NCBI RefSeq assembly: GCF_000174755.1
Contig: NZ_ACLQ01000022.1
Coordinates: 1-64,000 of the forward strand
DNA from: Capnocytophaga gingivalis ATCC 33624
GTDB lineage: Bacteria; Bacteroidota; Bacteroidia; Flavobacteriales; Flavobacteriaceae
Reading direction: 5' to 3'
Length of the DNA: 64,000 nucleotides
A program made the position numbers and the translations under genes. Shown here piece after piece: positions 52,370-61,184 of this stretch (positions within the stretch are counted from its first letter, which is position 1; each line of letters begins with the position of its first letter). The notes under the pieces are model-generated. The model was not told the origin of the DNA and ran no database searches. It saw only the letters and a program-made list of their open reading frames with translations.

Positions 52370-53089
52370 TTATTCTTCGCTTTCTTTCATGGTGTGGTAG
52401 ACATTTTGGACGTCGTCGTCTTCCTCTATTTTCTCCAAAAGTTTTTCCACATCGGCTTGCTCTTCTGGGGTAAGTTCCTTGGTTATCTGAGGAATACGTT
52501 CGAAACCTGAAGACAGAATTTCTATATTACGGCTCTCTAATTCCTTTTGTATAGCTCCAAAACTCTCAAAAGGTGCATAGATAAGGATTCCATCGTCATC
52601 GACAAAGACCTCTTCTGCTCCGAAGTCGATCATTTCCAACTCCAACTCCTCTGGGTCTATCCCCTCTGCATTGATACGGAAGTTACAAGTATGGTCGAAC
52701 ATGAACTCCACCGATCCGGAAGTACCCAAGGTACCATTGCACTTATTGAAATAGCTACGGATATTAGCTACTGTACGGTTGTTGTTGTCTGTTGCTGTTT
52801 CTATAAGAATGGCAATCCCATGGGGAGCATACCCTTCGAAAAGAATTTCTTTATAGTTGGCAGTATCTTTTTCTGTTGCACGCTTGATGGCTCGTTCTAC
52901 GTTTTCCTTAGGCATATTCGCTGCCTTTGCATTTTGCATAATAGCACGTAAGCGGGCATTCGTCTCAGGATGAGGTCCCCCCTCTTTTACCGCCATTACA
53001 ATATCTTTTCCTATACGGGTAAATGTTTTTGCCATTGCAGCCCAACGCTTGAATTTACGGGCTTTTCTAAATTCAAATGCTCTTCCCAT
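52370..53089 (-). CDS. yebC: YebC/PmpR family protein
   Basis: The 239-residue protein starts MGRAFEFRKARKFKRWAAMAK and has the family's central VAMPKENVERAI-like (KAANMPKENVERAIKRA), YEGYAPHGIA and C-terminal acidic stretches. YebC-type proteins were first described as DNA-binding regulators and are now linked to translation of proline stretches. It is alone on its strand, followed by the ABC unit. Confidence 0.95.
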   Translation of the reverse strand: MGRAFEFRKARKFKRWAAMAKTFTRIGKDIVMAVKEGGPHPETNARLRAIMQNAKAANMPKENVERAIKRATEKDTANYKEILFEGYAPHGIAILIETATDNNNRTVANIRSYFNKCNGTLGTSGSVEFMFDHTCNFRINAEGIDPEELELEMIDFGAEEVFVDDDGILIYAPFESFGAIQKELESRNIEILSSGFERIPQITKELTPEEQADVEKLLEKIEEDDDVQNVYHTMKESEE

Positions 53090-53327
53090 TTTCTTCTAAT
53101 TTATCTTTATTAAAAACGCGTGCAAATATACGGCTTTTCCTCGAAAAATTTATCCTTATTCACAAAAAAATATCCTACAAAAAAGGATTTTGCTTTTTAA
53201 CTTTTTATTTCTGACTTTTTTATGTATTTTTGTCCTTTTAAAAAACACTCTGTTTTCTCCAAAGGAAAACTCCTATCCTTTTAGGGGATATTTTCTCCTT
53301 TTAGAGATTATAAAATAATGAATATTA

Positions 53328-54713
53328 ATGATTTACAACGATACACCTTCTCACAACACTACCGCTTATAACTACGGAAGTGTCAAGCTCTCTGTATATG
53401 ATTGGCTCTCTGATATCCCGCTACCTGCAGGACAAGAGGTCTTCGACTGTGTAGAGGTTCGCTTCAAGAACAGTCGCAAGGAATTTTTTCGCAATGTCCA
53501 CAGGCTTCCCTTACAAATAGGCGATATGGTAGCTACAGAAGCTATCTCAGGGCACGATATAGGAACCGTTTCCCTCACTGGAGAGCTGGTACGTATCCAG
53601 ATGCGCAAGAAGAAGGCCGATGCCCTCTCCCCTACCCTGCCCAAGATATATCGCAAGGCTACCGAGCGCGATATAGAAATATGGAGAGATCATCGTGCCA
53701 AAGAGGTCGCCCTACAGAAGCGTTCACGTGAGCTGGCTATTGCCTTGGGCTTGGAAATGAAAATCTCCGATGTAGAGTATCAGGGAGATGGCTCTAAAGC
53801 AACTTTCTACTATACTGCCGAAGGACGTGTGGACTTCCGCCAGCTGATCAAGGATATGGCCAAAGAGTTCTCCACTCGTATCGAGATGCGCCAGATAGGT
53901 TACCGCCAGGAGGCTGCTCGCCTGGGAGGTATCGGCTCCAGCGGACGAGAAATCAGTTGCTCTACTTGGCTTACTGAGTTCCGAAGCGTAACGACTTCTG
54001 CCGCTCGCTACCAACAGCTCTCGCTCAACCCTCAGAAACTTGCCGGACAATGTGGAAAACTCAAGTGTGACCTGAATTTCGAACTAGATTGCTACCTCGA
54101 GGCCTTGCGCGACTTCCCTCGTACTGACACCAAGCTACTCACCGAAAAGGGAATTGCTTCTTGCCAGAAAGTAGATATTTTTAAGCGCCTGATGTGGTTC
54201 ACCTATGAGGGCGATTTCATTAACTGGCACAAACTTACTGTGGATCAGGCAAAAGAAATCTTGGAACTGAACAAACAGAAGCAGACAGTACCAAGCCTTG
54301 AGGAATATATCACAGAAGAGGAAGATACAACCCAGAAGGTCTCCCCTATCGATAATTCCCAAGAGGGAAGCCTTACCCGCTTTGATGAAAAACCTAAAAA
54401 ACGTAAAAACAAAAAGAAACAAGGGGGTAAAAATACTGCTGCCAACGACACTGCTCCTGAGGCAAATCCTGACAAAGAAAGAGATGACAACAACAAAGAA
54501 AAAGTAGCTCCTGTAGCCAAAGAGAAAAGAAATAATCCTGAGGGACGAAAACCCCAACCTGAAAACAAGAAACCTTTCAATAACAACCCTCAAAAAGCTA
54601 TCAACAACGCTCAAAAACAGGAAAAGATAGCACCACAAGCTACCAATATTAAGAAAAGTAGCCGAAAACCTTTTAAGAAACCTAACAAAACCACTCCTAA
54701 GTCCGATGAATAA
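53328..54713 (+). CDS. ricT: RicT-like PSP1 protein with low-complexity tail
   Basis: The 461-residue protein has a PSP1 core (DCVEVRFKNSRKEFFRN at about 40, ERDIEIWRDHRAKE, ATFYYTAEGRVDFRQLIKDMA, TRIEMRQIGYRQEAARLGGIG) and the Cys-bearing segment AGQCGKLKCDLNFELDCYLE. RicT works with other Ric proteins as an iron-sulfur complex in mRNA maturation in Firmicutes. The last 130 residues are Lys/Asn/Pro-rich and look disordered. It overlaps gldH by 8 bases, the usual flavobacterial arrangement. Confidence 0.9.
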   Translation: MIYNDTPSHNTTAYNYGSVKLSVYDWLSDIPLPAGQEVFDCVEVRFKNSRKEFFRNVHRLPLQIGDMVATEAISGHDIGTVSLTGELVRIQMRKKKADALSPTLPKIYRKATERDIEIWRDHRAKEVALQKRSRELAIALGLEMKISDVEYQGDGSKATFYYTAEGRVDFRQLIKDMAKEFSTRIEMRQIGYRQEAARLGGIGSSGREISCSTWLTEFRSVTTSAARYQQLSLNPQKLAGQCGKLKCDLNFELDCYLEALRDFPRTDTKLLTEKGIASCQKVDIFKRLMWFTYEGDFINWHKLTVDQAKEILELNKQKQTVPSLEEYITEEEDTTQKVSPIDNSQEGSLTRFDEKPKKRKNKKKQGGKNTAANDTAPEANPDKERDDNNKEKVAPVAKEKRNNPEGRKPQPENKKPFNNNPQKAINNAQKQEKIAPQATNIKKSSRKPFKKPNKTTPKSDE

Positions 54714-55185
54714 GTTTTTCTTTTTCTTAGTAGGGGCTCTCCTTATGGCCAGCTGTGGAGAGAATATACAATACAGTGAATACCAGACTCTCCCCCAAGG
54801 GTGGGCTGCTAATAAGCCTATTGCTTTTCGCTATGAGGCCACTGATACGCTACAAAAGCATAACCTTTTTATCATGCTAAGGAATAACAATGACTATCCC
54901 TATAGCAATATCTTTCTCATTACCAAGATGGAGTTCCCCAATAACCAAGTCATTGTGGATACTTTGGAATATGAGATGGCTACCGCTGAGGGCAAATGGT
55001 TAGGAGAGGGAGCTACTATCAAAGATAGCAAGCTATGGTATAAGGAAGGTGTTACCTTCCCTACCAAGGGAACTTATACTTTCTCCATAGAACAGGCCGA
55101 TCGCAGCTTAGGAAAGGAAAAAGGTGTGGAGAACCTACAAGGCATCACCGAAGTAGGATTCCAAATAGAGGGCAGTGGTCGGTAA
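54706..55185 (+). CDS. gldH: Gliding-motility lipoprotein GldH
   Basis: The 159-residue lipoprotein has the signal and lipobox LLMASC (Cys17) and the GldH core YSEYQTLPQGWAANKPIAF, FIMLRNNNDYPYSNIFLI and a C-terminal beta segment ending GFQIEGSGR. GldH is needed for Flavobacterium gliding and associated secretion. It is coupled to ricT by an 8-base overlap, which is the main basis for the flavobacterial assignment of the window. The gene that often follows (a class A PBP) is absent. Confidence 0.92.
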   Translation: MNKFFFFLVGALLMASCGENIQYSEYQTLPQGWAANKPIAFRYEATDTLQKHNLFIMLRNNNDYPYSNIFLITKMEFPNNQVIVDTLEYEMATAEGKWLGEGATIKDSKLWYKEGVTFPTKGTYTFSIEQADRSLGKEKGVENLQGITEVGFQIEGSGR

Positions 55186-55220
55186 TAAGTCTTCAGCAGT
55201 AGTAGAGGCTATCATGTTTC

Positions 55221-55448
55221 CTAGGTATTTAGCACCCAATCACCATGTCTATACGATTCAAAGAGTAGCATTATAGGAATAGCAAAAGTTTCTACAAGGG
55301 CTTGTATCCCCTCCCAAGAAAAAGAATGTAGCTCTGGCATTCCTGGTTTCCTTATATAATTGAATACATTATAGAAACAAACCAGTATGATATAGCAAAT
55401 GACGACAATATAACCATTACGCTTTATATTTTTAGTGAGTAGGTTCAT
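55221..55448 (-). CDS. Small membrane protein
   Basis: A 75-residue frame with a basic N-terminus, one strong helix (VVICYIILVCFYNVF) and a second hydrophobic segment (LVETFAIPIMLLFE). It follows the SMI1-like gene by about 9 bases on the minus strand. Function unknown. Confidence 0.55.
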   Translation of the reverse strand: MNLLTKNIKRNGYIVVICYIILVCFYNVFNYIRKPGMPELHSFSWEGIQALVETFAIPIMLLFESYRHGDWVLNT

Positions 55449-55457
55449 TTTGTATAA

Positions 55458-55886
55458 TTATTTGCTATCTACTAATTTACTAAGAATAAAATCTTCTAAC
55501 GAATCGAAGAGTTTTTCATACGCTCCAATATCGTGATTATACAAAATCACCTCCCGAGTTGCCGTATCTACGAGTATAGGATTCCCCGTATCATCTACCG
55601 AGATAACATATTGTTGTGCCTCTATACTCATTTGCTCTCTAAAATCATTGGTAAGTTCTACAAAAGTCTCATCACCTATTAGTTCAGCATTTTTTAGCCC
55701 ATAAATGCGAATGTCACCTATTACTACCCCTCCATAATGTAGTAGCAAATATCGGTGAGTTTCGTCCAATTTTAGTTGCATAGTTTGTTCCACAAACAAT
55801 AACTCACTGGCTGTGGAAGGTGCTCCCATTGTTATAGGATTCTTTTGGAAAAAATCCTGTAATTTCTCAATAAGTATTGCATTCAT
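55458..55886 (-). CDS. SUKH (SMI1/KNR4) immunity-like protein
   Basis: The 142-residue protein has the SUKH pattern: an N-terminal helix (ILIEKLQDFFQKNP), an ASELLFVEQTMQLKLDETHR segment, YLLLHYGGVVIGDIRIYGL and the acidic NPILVDTATREVILYNHD core. SUKH proteins are mainly antitoxins (immunity) for polymorphic toxins. No toxin gene is nearby, so it may be orphan immunity. It is 17 bases from the HIRAN gene. Confidence 0.82.
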   Translation of the reverse strand: MNAILIEKLQDFFQKNPITMGAPSTASELLFVEQTMQLKLDETHRYLLLHYGGVVIGDIRIYGLKNAELIGDETFVELTNDFREQMSIEAQQYVISVDDTGNPILVDTATREVILYNHDIGAYEKLFDSLEDFILSKLVDSK

Positions 55887-55902
55887 AACCGTTAATTATT
55901 AC

Positions 55903-56364
55903 TTAGTATCCTTGTCGGTAGAGGTCTTCGGCATCGCTCGCTCGTGCATTTTGTAAGGTTGTAAGCAACTGAGGGGTAGGCGTAATAAGCTCTGCAAATA
56001 CTTCCAAGGCTATGGATTGATAAGGATCCTTAGGATTGTGTTGGCTTACTTGAGTAGTTAGTTCCACATTGGCGTCCAACATATTAGCGATTATTATATT
56101 CTCATAAGCAGGAAGATACCCTAGCTTGTATTCTTGGTAATAAACCTCTACGGCAAAAGCATCATATATATTCTCTTTTTCATGCTTTAGAAGCAAAGTA
56201 TCTCCTTCCTTTAGCAACTCTTTTACTCTACTATACTGGTAATATTGTACGCCACGAATGTAGTTGTCATAGATTTTTACCAAACTTTTCCCTAACAAAT
56301 TTGTAGGCAAGATAAGCCCCGTAGAAGCTAATCCTAAAGATTTTATAAAGTCAATTCTATTCAT
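55903..56364 (-). CDS. Exported HIRAN-domain protein
   Basis: The 153-residue protein has an N-terminal signal-like segment (MNRIDFIKSLGLASTGLILP, one Arg, so not a clear Tat signal), then a single HIRAN domain: GVQYYQYSRVKELLKEGDTL, LKHEKENIYDAFAVEVYY, KLGYLPAYENIIIANMLDA. HIRAN domains normally bind DNA or stalled forks, so an exported one is odd. It sits in a short unit with SUKH and a small membrane gene. Confidence 0.78.
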   Translation of the reverse strand: MNRIDFIKSLGLASTGLILPTNLLGKSLVKIYDNYIRGVQYYQYSRVKELLKEGDTLLLKHEKENIYDAFAVEVYYQEYKLGYLPAYENIIIANMLDANVELTTQVSQHNPKDPYQSIALEVFAELITPTPQLLTTLQNARASDAEDLYRQGY

Positions 56365-56415
56365 AGAGTCTTATTGATAATCAGTTAATTAACAATTTTC
56401 TACTTAGCACATGGG

Positions 56416-57132
56416 CTAATTATGCTTATACACTTCCTCAAAAGGCAATCTAAACCTTTCACCCCAGATACCGCGCTCTTCACGAATTCCACAAGTGACG
56501 ACCATACTCACCTCTGCTCCACAAGGCAGATGCAAAAGTTTTTTAATACGGCGGCTATCATACCCGCCTAAGGGACAAGTATCATACCCTTCCTCTGCCA
56601 TTGCCAACATAAAAGTTTGCGCTACAAGCCCACAGCTTTTATGTACTTCCACACGTATATCACCTTCAGAGAGTTCTCGCACCATAGGGCGAAACCAACC
56701 GATTACCCCAGAGAGCTTGCGGAAAGCACCTAATAAGCCAAAAAAACGACTATACACAAACGGGATTAGTTTCTGGTAAAGCTTCTCTTTATCTTTAATG
56801 CGTTTGGCTTGCCTTTCAGGCGGACTGTTGCGCTGTATATTATCACGCTCAAATTCCAAGATAGCTTTGGCGTGCTGGCGGTGTTTGTCTTGTCGAGTCA
56901 CGAAAACCACCATCTGTTGTGCCGTGGTTGCTGAAAGCTGCCCTAAGCAGGCTTTTGCTAATTTTTCTAACAAAGCCTTATCAGTAATATGATAGAACTC
57001 ATACAGTTGCATATTGAAACCGCTAGGTGCTAGTGTAGCGAGCCTAAGGCATTCACGCACCTTTTCCTCACTAATGGACGTAGGAGCGTAATAACGCACC
57101 GCCCTGCGGAAGTGTAAAATATCTTTTAACAT
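56416..57132 (-). CDS. Nitroreductase-family protein
   Basis: The 238-residue protein has the family layout: FRRAVRYYAPTSISEEKV near the start, LATLAPSGFNMQ, the FMN-contact regions and GLVAQTFMLAMAEEGYDTCPLGG. It would bind FMN and use NAD(P)H to reduce nitro groups, quinones or flavins. It stands between HIRAN and an unrecognised gene, with its own spacing on both sides. Confidence 0.86.
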   Translation of the reverse strand: MLKDILHFRRAVRYYAPTSISEEKVRECLRLATLAPSGFNMQLYEFYHITDKALLEKLAKACLGQLSATTAQQMVVFVTRQDKHRQHAKAILEFERDNIQRNSPPERQAKRIKDKEKLYQKLIPFVYSRFFGLLGAFRKLSGVIGWFRPMVRELSEGDIRVEVHKSCGLVAQTFMLAMAEEGYDTCPLGGYDSRRIKKLLHLPCGAEVSMVVTCGIREERGIWGERFRLPFEEVYKHN

Positions 57133-57171
57133 AGGGTTTATATTTTGTTATTAATAAATAGACGGATATGC

Positions 57172-57681
57172 TTAATCATCTTTAAAAGAAATGTAATGCC
57201 GAGAGGGTAAGTCCTCCTCCACACTGGGGACATTTCTTAGTGAAACCTCTTGTCTGTTCTTTTTTTTTTCACATTCTATATCAAAATGATAGGGGTATAT
57301 TTGGTGCCCCACAACCAATGCTTTTCCTACAACTTGATTGCAATGAAAACACCATACCTTAGGAGTAAAATAAGCTTTTACAGAGTACTTAAAGTCAGCA
57401 TCTTCATAAGTATCTGTCCGTACCTTTTCATCTATTTCATCAAGATCAGTAGGCTTAAGCCAATAGAGATAGTCAACCATATAACTCTCACTTTTAACTA
57501 ATTTAAGTAGAGTAAATACTGGTCGGCATATTTTTAGTAGTTCTTCCTCAGGTATATAATCTCTTACATCACGCCCTCCGCCCAAATGTAAGTTATCACT
57601 TAGGGTGTAATCAAAACGATCACAATAAAACATAGGAGATTTTTCAGGAGTAATTAGTTTTTGCATTTTAATATGTTTCAA
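57172..57681 (-). CDS. Hypothetical protein
   Basis: A 169-residue protein without membrane segments. It has two Cys-Cys pairs separated by basic residues (WCFHCNQVVGKALVVGHQ), which could bind a metal, and an acidic central part (YEDADFKYSVKAYFTP). No family recognised. Confidence 0.55.
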   Translation of the reverse strand: MKHIKMQKLITPEKSPMFYCDRFDYTLSDNLHLGGGRDVRDYIPEEELLKICRPVFTLLKLVKSESYMVDYLYWLKPTDLDEIDEKVRTDTYEDADFKYSVKAYFTPKVWCFHCNQVVGKALVVGHQIYPYHFDIECEKKKNRQEVSLRNVPSVEEDLPSRHYISFKDD

Positions 57682-57709
57682 AAATTAATGATTTTTTATC
57701 ACCACTCCA

Positions 57710-57832
57710 TCAACGAAAGAGGTGTACATTCAGGCCCCACTCTGGGGCGTTAATGAAAAAACTCCATGCCAAGCCTGCTATCAGAAAGCCGTTATACAAC
57801 CCCTGATTAGCGGCAAGTCCTTTGGTTTCAGT
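57710..57832 (-). pseudogene. DUF1304 C-terminal remnant
   Basis: An open stretch of 41 codons on the minus strand reads TETKGLAANQGLYNGFLIAG and continues LAWSFF before a stop. NQGLYNGFL is the hallmark of DUF1304 membrane proteins. The start and the first two-thirds are lost. The rest of 57682-57927 is non-coding, with only direct repeats of TTTTTCACT. Confidence 0.65.
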
Positions 57833-57927
57833 GAAGAGTTAAAAGCGAATAGTAAAAAATGAACGACAGAGGGCATTTTTCACTCTTCACTCTTCGTTTT
57901 TCACTTAATTTGCTCTTCATTTTTCAC

Positions 57928-58905
57928 TTAATTCTTTACTTGCTGCCCTATCCTATTGGCAAGCCAACTCACATAAAAGAGTTGGAAGCTATGGTACAGC
58001 ATGATAGGGAGCAAATAGAGTACTTTTTGGGTTTCGGGGATCCCTAAGACCATCACAAAAAGACTTCCATGTACCAGCGACTTCTTAGACCCACAAAAGG
58101 TGGTAGTGATGGTGTCTTCCCGATTGAATCCCAAGGCATGGGAAAGCCTTTTGAGGACTTCGTACACTATAAAAAACAAAGCTACTGAAGCCCCTGCAAT
58201 GATTACAAAGACCATAGGAGATACCGAGAGGAATATCTGCTTGACAAAAGCATCAGAAAAGCTCTCATATACAATGAGTAAAATGATAAATCGGTCAAAC
58301 TGCCCTATCCATTTGCTGTATTTATCTACCCATTTTTTCAAAAGTGGGTTCAAAAGGAGTCCCAGTACGATAGGTAGTAGTACCTTGAGTAATAGCTGCT
58401 GGATAATAGCCCCTTGATCCACCTCTGCTGAGGTGTTTTCTAAGAAAAATCCCATCAGCAAGGGGGTTGCTACAATCCCTATGAGTCCCGATATGGAGGC
58501 ATTGAATATAGCCGAGGTAATATTGCCTTTGGCAATAGAAACCATCACTACCGAGGAGGATACGGTAGAGGGCAAGCTCGCTAAAAAGAAAATAGAGAGC
58601 CAGACCAACTGGTAGTCTGTGCCCTTGGCCAATGGGTAGAACAAGGCTACCAAGAGTGGAAAGAGAACAAAAGTGCCCAGCTGTACCAACAGGTGAAGTT
58701 TCCAGTTCTTTATATCCCGAAATACTTCTTTAATATTGAGTTTCAGTCCGTAAAGCAAGAAGATGATACAAATTCCCCAATCAATAAAGCGGTTTAGGTT
58801 AAAGGTCGAATTGTATTCATCTCGATAAGGGAGGATTCTTGCCAAGAGAATCATGCCCACTAAGACAAAAAGGAAGTTATTTTGTTTGTTAAATATCTTT
58901 TTCAT
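57928..58905 (-). CDS. SBF-like (bile acid:sodium symporter-like) transporter
   Basis: A 325-residue protein with about ten helices. ASLPSTVSSSVVMVSIAKGN and FCGSKKSLVHGSLFVMVLG match the SBF-like (YfeH/RCH1) group. The family includes transporters of organic anions and divalent cations; the substrate is unknown. It overlaps the upstream gene by 17 bases. Confidence 0.85.
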   Translation of the reverse strand: MKKIFNKQNNFLFVLVGMILLARILPYRDEYNSTFNLNRFIDWGICIIFLLYGLKLNIKEVFRDIKNWKLHLLVQLGTFVLFPLLVALFYPLAKGTDYQLVWLSIFFLASLPSTVSSSVVMVSIAKGNITSAIFNASISGLIGIVATPLLMGFFLENTSAEVDQGAIIQQLLLKVLLPIVLGLLLNPLLKKWVDKYSKWIGQFDRFIILLIVYESFSDAFVKQIFLSVSPMVFVIIAGASVALFFIVYEVLKRLSHALGFNREDTITTTFCGSKKSLVHGSLFVMVLGIPETQKVLYLLPIMLYHSFQLFYVSWLANRIGQQVKN

Positions 58906-59275
58906 TCTGAATATGGTTTATTTTTCTAATTCGGTTCAATAAGATAAATAATAGGGCGTAGCCTATACTTATACTCCCCCATATAAGCAAAGTTCTCAAA
59001 GGACGATAGGGAAAATGCTGTAATATTTCTAAAGAAAGTAATCCATAAGGTACAAAGAACAATCCTTTTTTCCATTGGAATAGTGAAAAGGCGAGCAGTA
59101 ACCCTATAGAGTTAAAATAATAATATACATAATAGACAAACAATCCCCATGAAACTCCATGTATAGTGGTGTAAGTGAAGTATTTTTCATAGAAAACACT
59201 CACTAAGGTCTGTATTCCTATAGGTAAGAGCCAACATCCCACTAAGGCTAAAGTATAGAATAGATATTTTTTCAT
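58889..59275 (-). CDS. Small four-helix membrane protein
   Basis: A 128-residue protein with four hydrophobic segments and short loops (LFYTLALVGCWLLPIGI, WGLFVYYVYYYFNSIGLLLAF, LLIWGSISIGYALLFILL). It overlaps the downstream transporter gene by 17 bases, which suggests that it is part of one functional unit. Function unknown. Confidence 0.6.
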   Translation of the reverse strand: MKKYLFYTLALVGCWLLPIGIQTLVSVFYEKYFTYTTIHGVSWGLFVYYVYYYFNSIGLLLAFSLFQWKKGLFFVPYGLLSLEILQHFPYRPLRTLLIWGSISIGYALLFILLNRIRKINHIQNEKDI

Positions 59276-59335
59276 AAGAGGTTATTTCTACGGGACAAAG
59301 ATAATAAATTTAGATAAAATTCCAGCAAACAAAAA

Positions 59336-59357
59336 GGCGATACTTTCGCATCACCTC
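59336..59357 (-). terminator. Terminator of the RND adaptor gene
   Basis: AGGTGAT and ATCGCCT form a short stem around GCGAAAGT with a T-run on the minus strand. Confidence 0.6.
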
Positions 59358-59390
59358 TTTTTCTGGATTCTTATTTACTAAACTAATTAA

Positions 59391-60470
59391 TTATTCAACT
59401 ATTTTCACCGCAGTGCCATTATCTATATTGATCTGTCCACTGGTGATTACCTGATCGCCTGCTACAAGTCCTTCTAATATTTCTACCTTGTCACCGAAGT
59501 TACGACCACTCTTTACTGTAACCAATTCTGCCTTAGGTACAGCCTGTCCTTGGTCATCTTTTCCAGCAACTATCTTAAAGATTTTGTTCTGGCTTACACT
59601 CCCTACAAAAGCACTATGAGGCACGACAAGGGCGGTAGTAGCTTCTGTCTGTCCGGCAAACTGGGCACTGGCATACATACCTGCCTTGAGCTTCTTGTCC
59701 TTATTCGCTACTAAGATTTCCACAGGGAACTTAAGAGCACCATTGGATTTAGGGGCTATAAAAACAATCTTTCCCTCCACAGTTTCTGAGGAGGTACTGG
59801 GCTTTACCTCAATAGTCTGTCCTACTTTGAGCTTGCTTACTTGTGCCTCATCTACAGTGATTTTGAGCTTAAGGTTGTCTATATTCACTACATTGAAAAG
59901 AGGCTGTCCTGGATTAACGAGAGTACCTTCTTCTACCTCTTTGCTACTTACAATTCCACTGATTTTACTTCTGACAGAAGTATCGCCAGAGATGATGGCT
60001 GCTGAATTGTAATTAGCCTGTGCATTCTTAACTTGTAGTTGAGCTTGCTCCAATTGTCGTGCGGTAACGCCCCCTGTCTGGTAAGCACTTTCGAATCGTT
60101 TCAGATCGGACTTAGCGGTCTCAAGCACCGCCCTAGCATTGTCCAGTTGTACATTGGTACGATCTGCCTTAGTGGTAGCAAGTACTTGTCCTGCTTTTAC
60201 ATAATCTCCTTCTTTTACATAAATCTTCACGATCTGCCCCCCTGTCTCAGAAGAGACATTGAGGTCTTGTTCGGCTACAAAAGTCCCATTGGCGGTAAAG
60301 AGATCCGATACATTCTCTTGGGTTACCTTGGCGGCACGCACCGCCACTTGAGCTTCCTTCTGGGCTACAATAGCCACTTCTTGTGCATTCTTTTCCTTAT
60401 TTGCATACAAGCGATATGCCATAAAACCTACTAAGGCAAGGATAATAACTGCGGTAAGTATTTTCTTCAT
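59391..60470 (-). CDS. RND efflux periplasmic adaptor (MFP family), no adjacent pump
   Basis: The 359-residue protein has a single N-terminal anchor helix, then the lipoyl/hairpin motifs of HlyD-type adaptors: VSSETGGQIVKIYVKEGDYVKAGQVLA, the coiled-coil hairpin, SGIVSSKEVEEGTLVNPGQPLF and the beta-barrel VGQTIEVKPSTSS. Adaptors normally precede an inner-membrane RND pump. Here the gene ends at a terminator, and no pump or outer-membrane factor is in the window. Confidence 0.9.
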   Translation of the reverse strand: MKKILTAVIILALVGFMAYRLYANKEKNAQEVAIVAQKEAQVAVRAAKVTQENVSDLFTANGTFVAEQDLNVSSETGGQIVKIYVKEGDYVKAGQVLATTKADRTNVQLDNARAVLETAKSDLKRFESAYQTGGVTARQLEQAQLQVKNAQANYNSAAIISGDTSVRSKISGIVSSKEVEEGTLVNPGQPLFNVVNIDNLKLKITVDEAQVSKLKVGQTIEVKPSTSSETVEGKIVFIAPKSNGALKFPVEILVANKDKKLKAGMYASAQFAGQTEATTALVVPHSAFVGSVSQNKIFKIVAGKDDQGQAVPKAELVTVKSGRNFGDKVEILEGLVAGDQVITSGQINIDNGTAVKIVE

Positions 60471-60530
60471 CGTTCTAAATTTTATATTTAAGTGAACTCT
60501 TTAAGGATCTTAATTCCTTGTTTCAGGGCG

Positions 60531-60560
60531 CAAAGGTAAAACAAAAAACTTAATAAACAA
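60531..60560 (-). promoter_or_regulatory. Promoter of the adaptor gene
   Basis: On the minus strand TTG (60560-60558), 19 bases, TACCTTTG (60538-60531). It lies about 55 bases before the start codon. Confidence 0.8.
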
Positions 60561-60663
60561 AAAAAGTTTCCAACTTTTTTAAGCAGATAATTAAGTGAAA
60601 AAATCAAAAGCATAATCTGTGAGTCCTCACAGACCAATATAGGGCGAAAAGTAAAAAAATCTC

Positions 60664-60694
60664 TTGTCAATTTTCTTTACTTTTTGTACCTTTG
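60664..60694 (+). promoter_or_regulatory. Promoter of the phospholipid-like operon
   Basis: TTG (60664-60666), 20 bases, TACCTTTG (60687-60694), about 58 bases before the first ATG. It is divergent from the adaptor promoter and is the only recognisable promoter for the run of genes that follows. Confidence 0.75.
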
Positions 60695-60752
60695 CGCTTT
60701 AACCACTGACAATTCCCCTACTCCGCAAAGGGAAAGTACAGACAACTAACTC

Positions 60753-61172
60753 ATGAGAATACTTATACCTCTTATCATTACCTTTATCTTTGTAGGCTGT
60801 CAAAAGGATAACTCCCCCAAGGTAGCACCTCCGCCTAAGAGTACCAATACTTTGATTGGTTATTGGCAGCGGGAGCACACTGCCTCCTGTGGAGAGGACG
60901 AAATTCTACTCTTTACAGAAGCCAGAATAGGTTGGGTTCCTTTGCAGGAGAACACTTGTACCTTAGCTTATCCAAAAATCATAGAATACACCTACACCCC
61001 AACAGAGGTTGGAAAACTCTCGGTGGAGGGAATGTCCTCTCCTTGGGAATATTCCTTTAGGAATGGACAACTTTCCTTGAAGAAAACAGCTACAGATGCC
61101 GCTTATTCCTACAGACGAATTACCGCCGAGGATTATGAGATATTTATCAAAGCCCACCAAAGAAAACCCTAA
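60753..61172 (+). CDS. Small lipoprotein
   Basis: A 139-residue lipoprotein (lipobox FVGC, Cys16) with a lipocalin-like beta-rich part (NTLIGYWQREHTASCGEDEI, IIEYTYTPTEVGKLSVEG, WEYSFRNGQLSLKKT). Such small lipoproteins often bind lipids or precede lipid genes. It is 12 bases upstream of the CDP-alcohol phosphatidyltransferase gene and shares its promoter. Confidence 0.75.
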   Translation: MRILIPLIITFIFVGCQKDNSPKVAPPPKSTNTLIGYWQREHTASCGEDEILLFTEARIGWVPLQENTCTLAYPKIIEYTYTPTEVGKLSVEGMSSPWEYSFRNGQLSLKKTATDAAYSYRRITAEDYEIFIKAHQRKP

Positions 61173-61184
61173 TCTTTTTGGTAT

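Noticed and set aside
54135-54638. Hydrophobic minus-strand frames opposite ricT
   Set aside because: They come from the antisense of the Lys/Asn-rich tail of RicT; poly-Lys codons read as Phe/Leu on the other strand.
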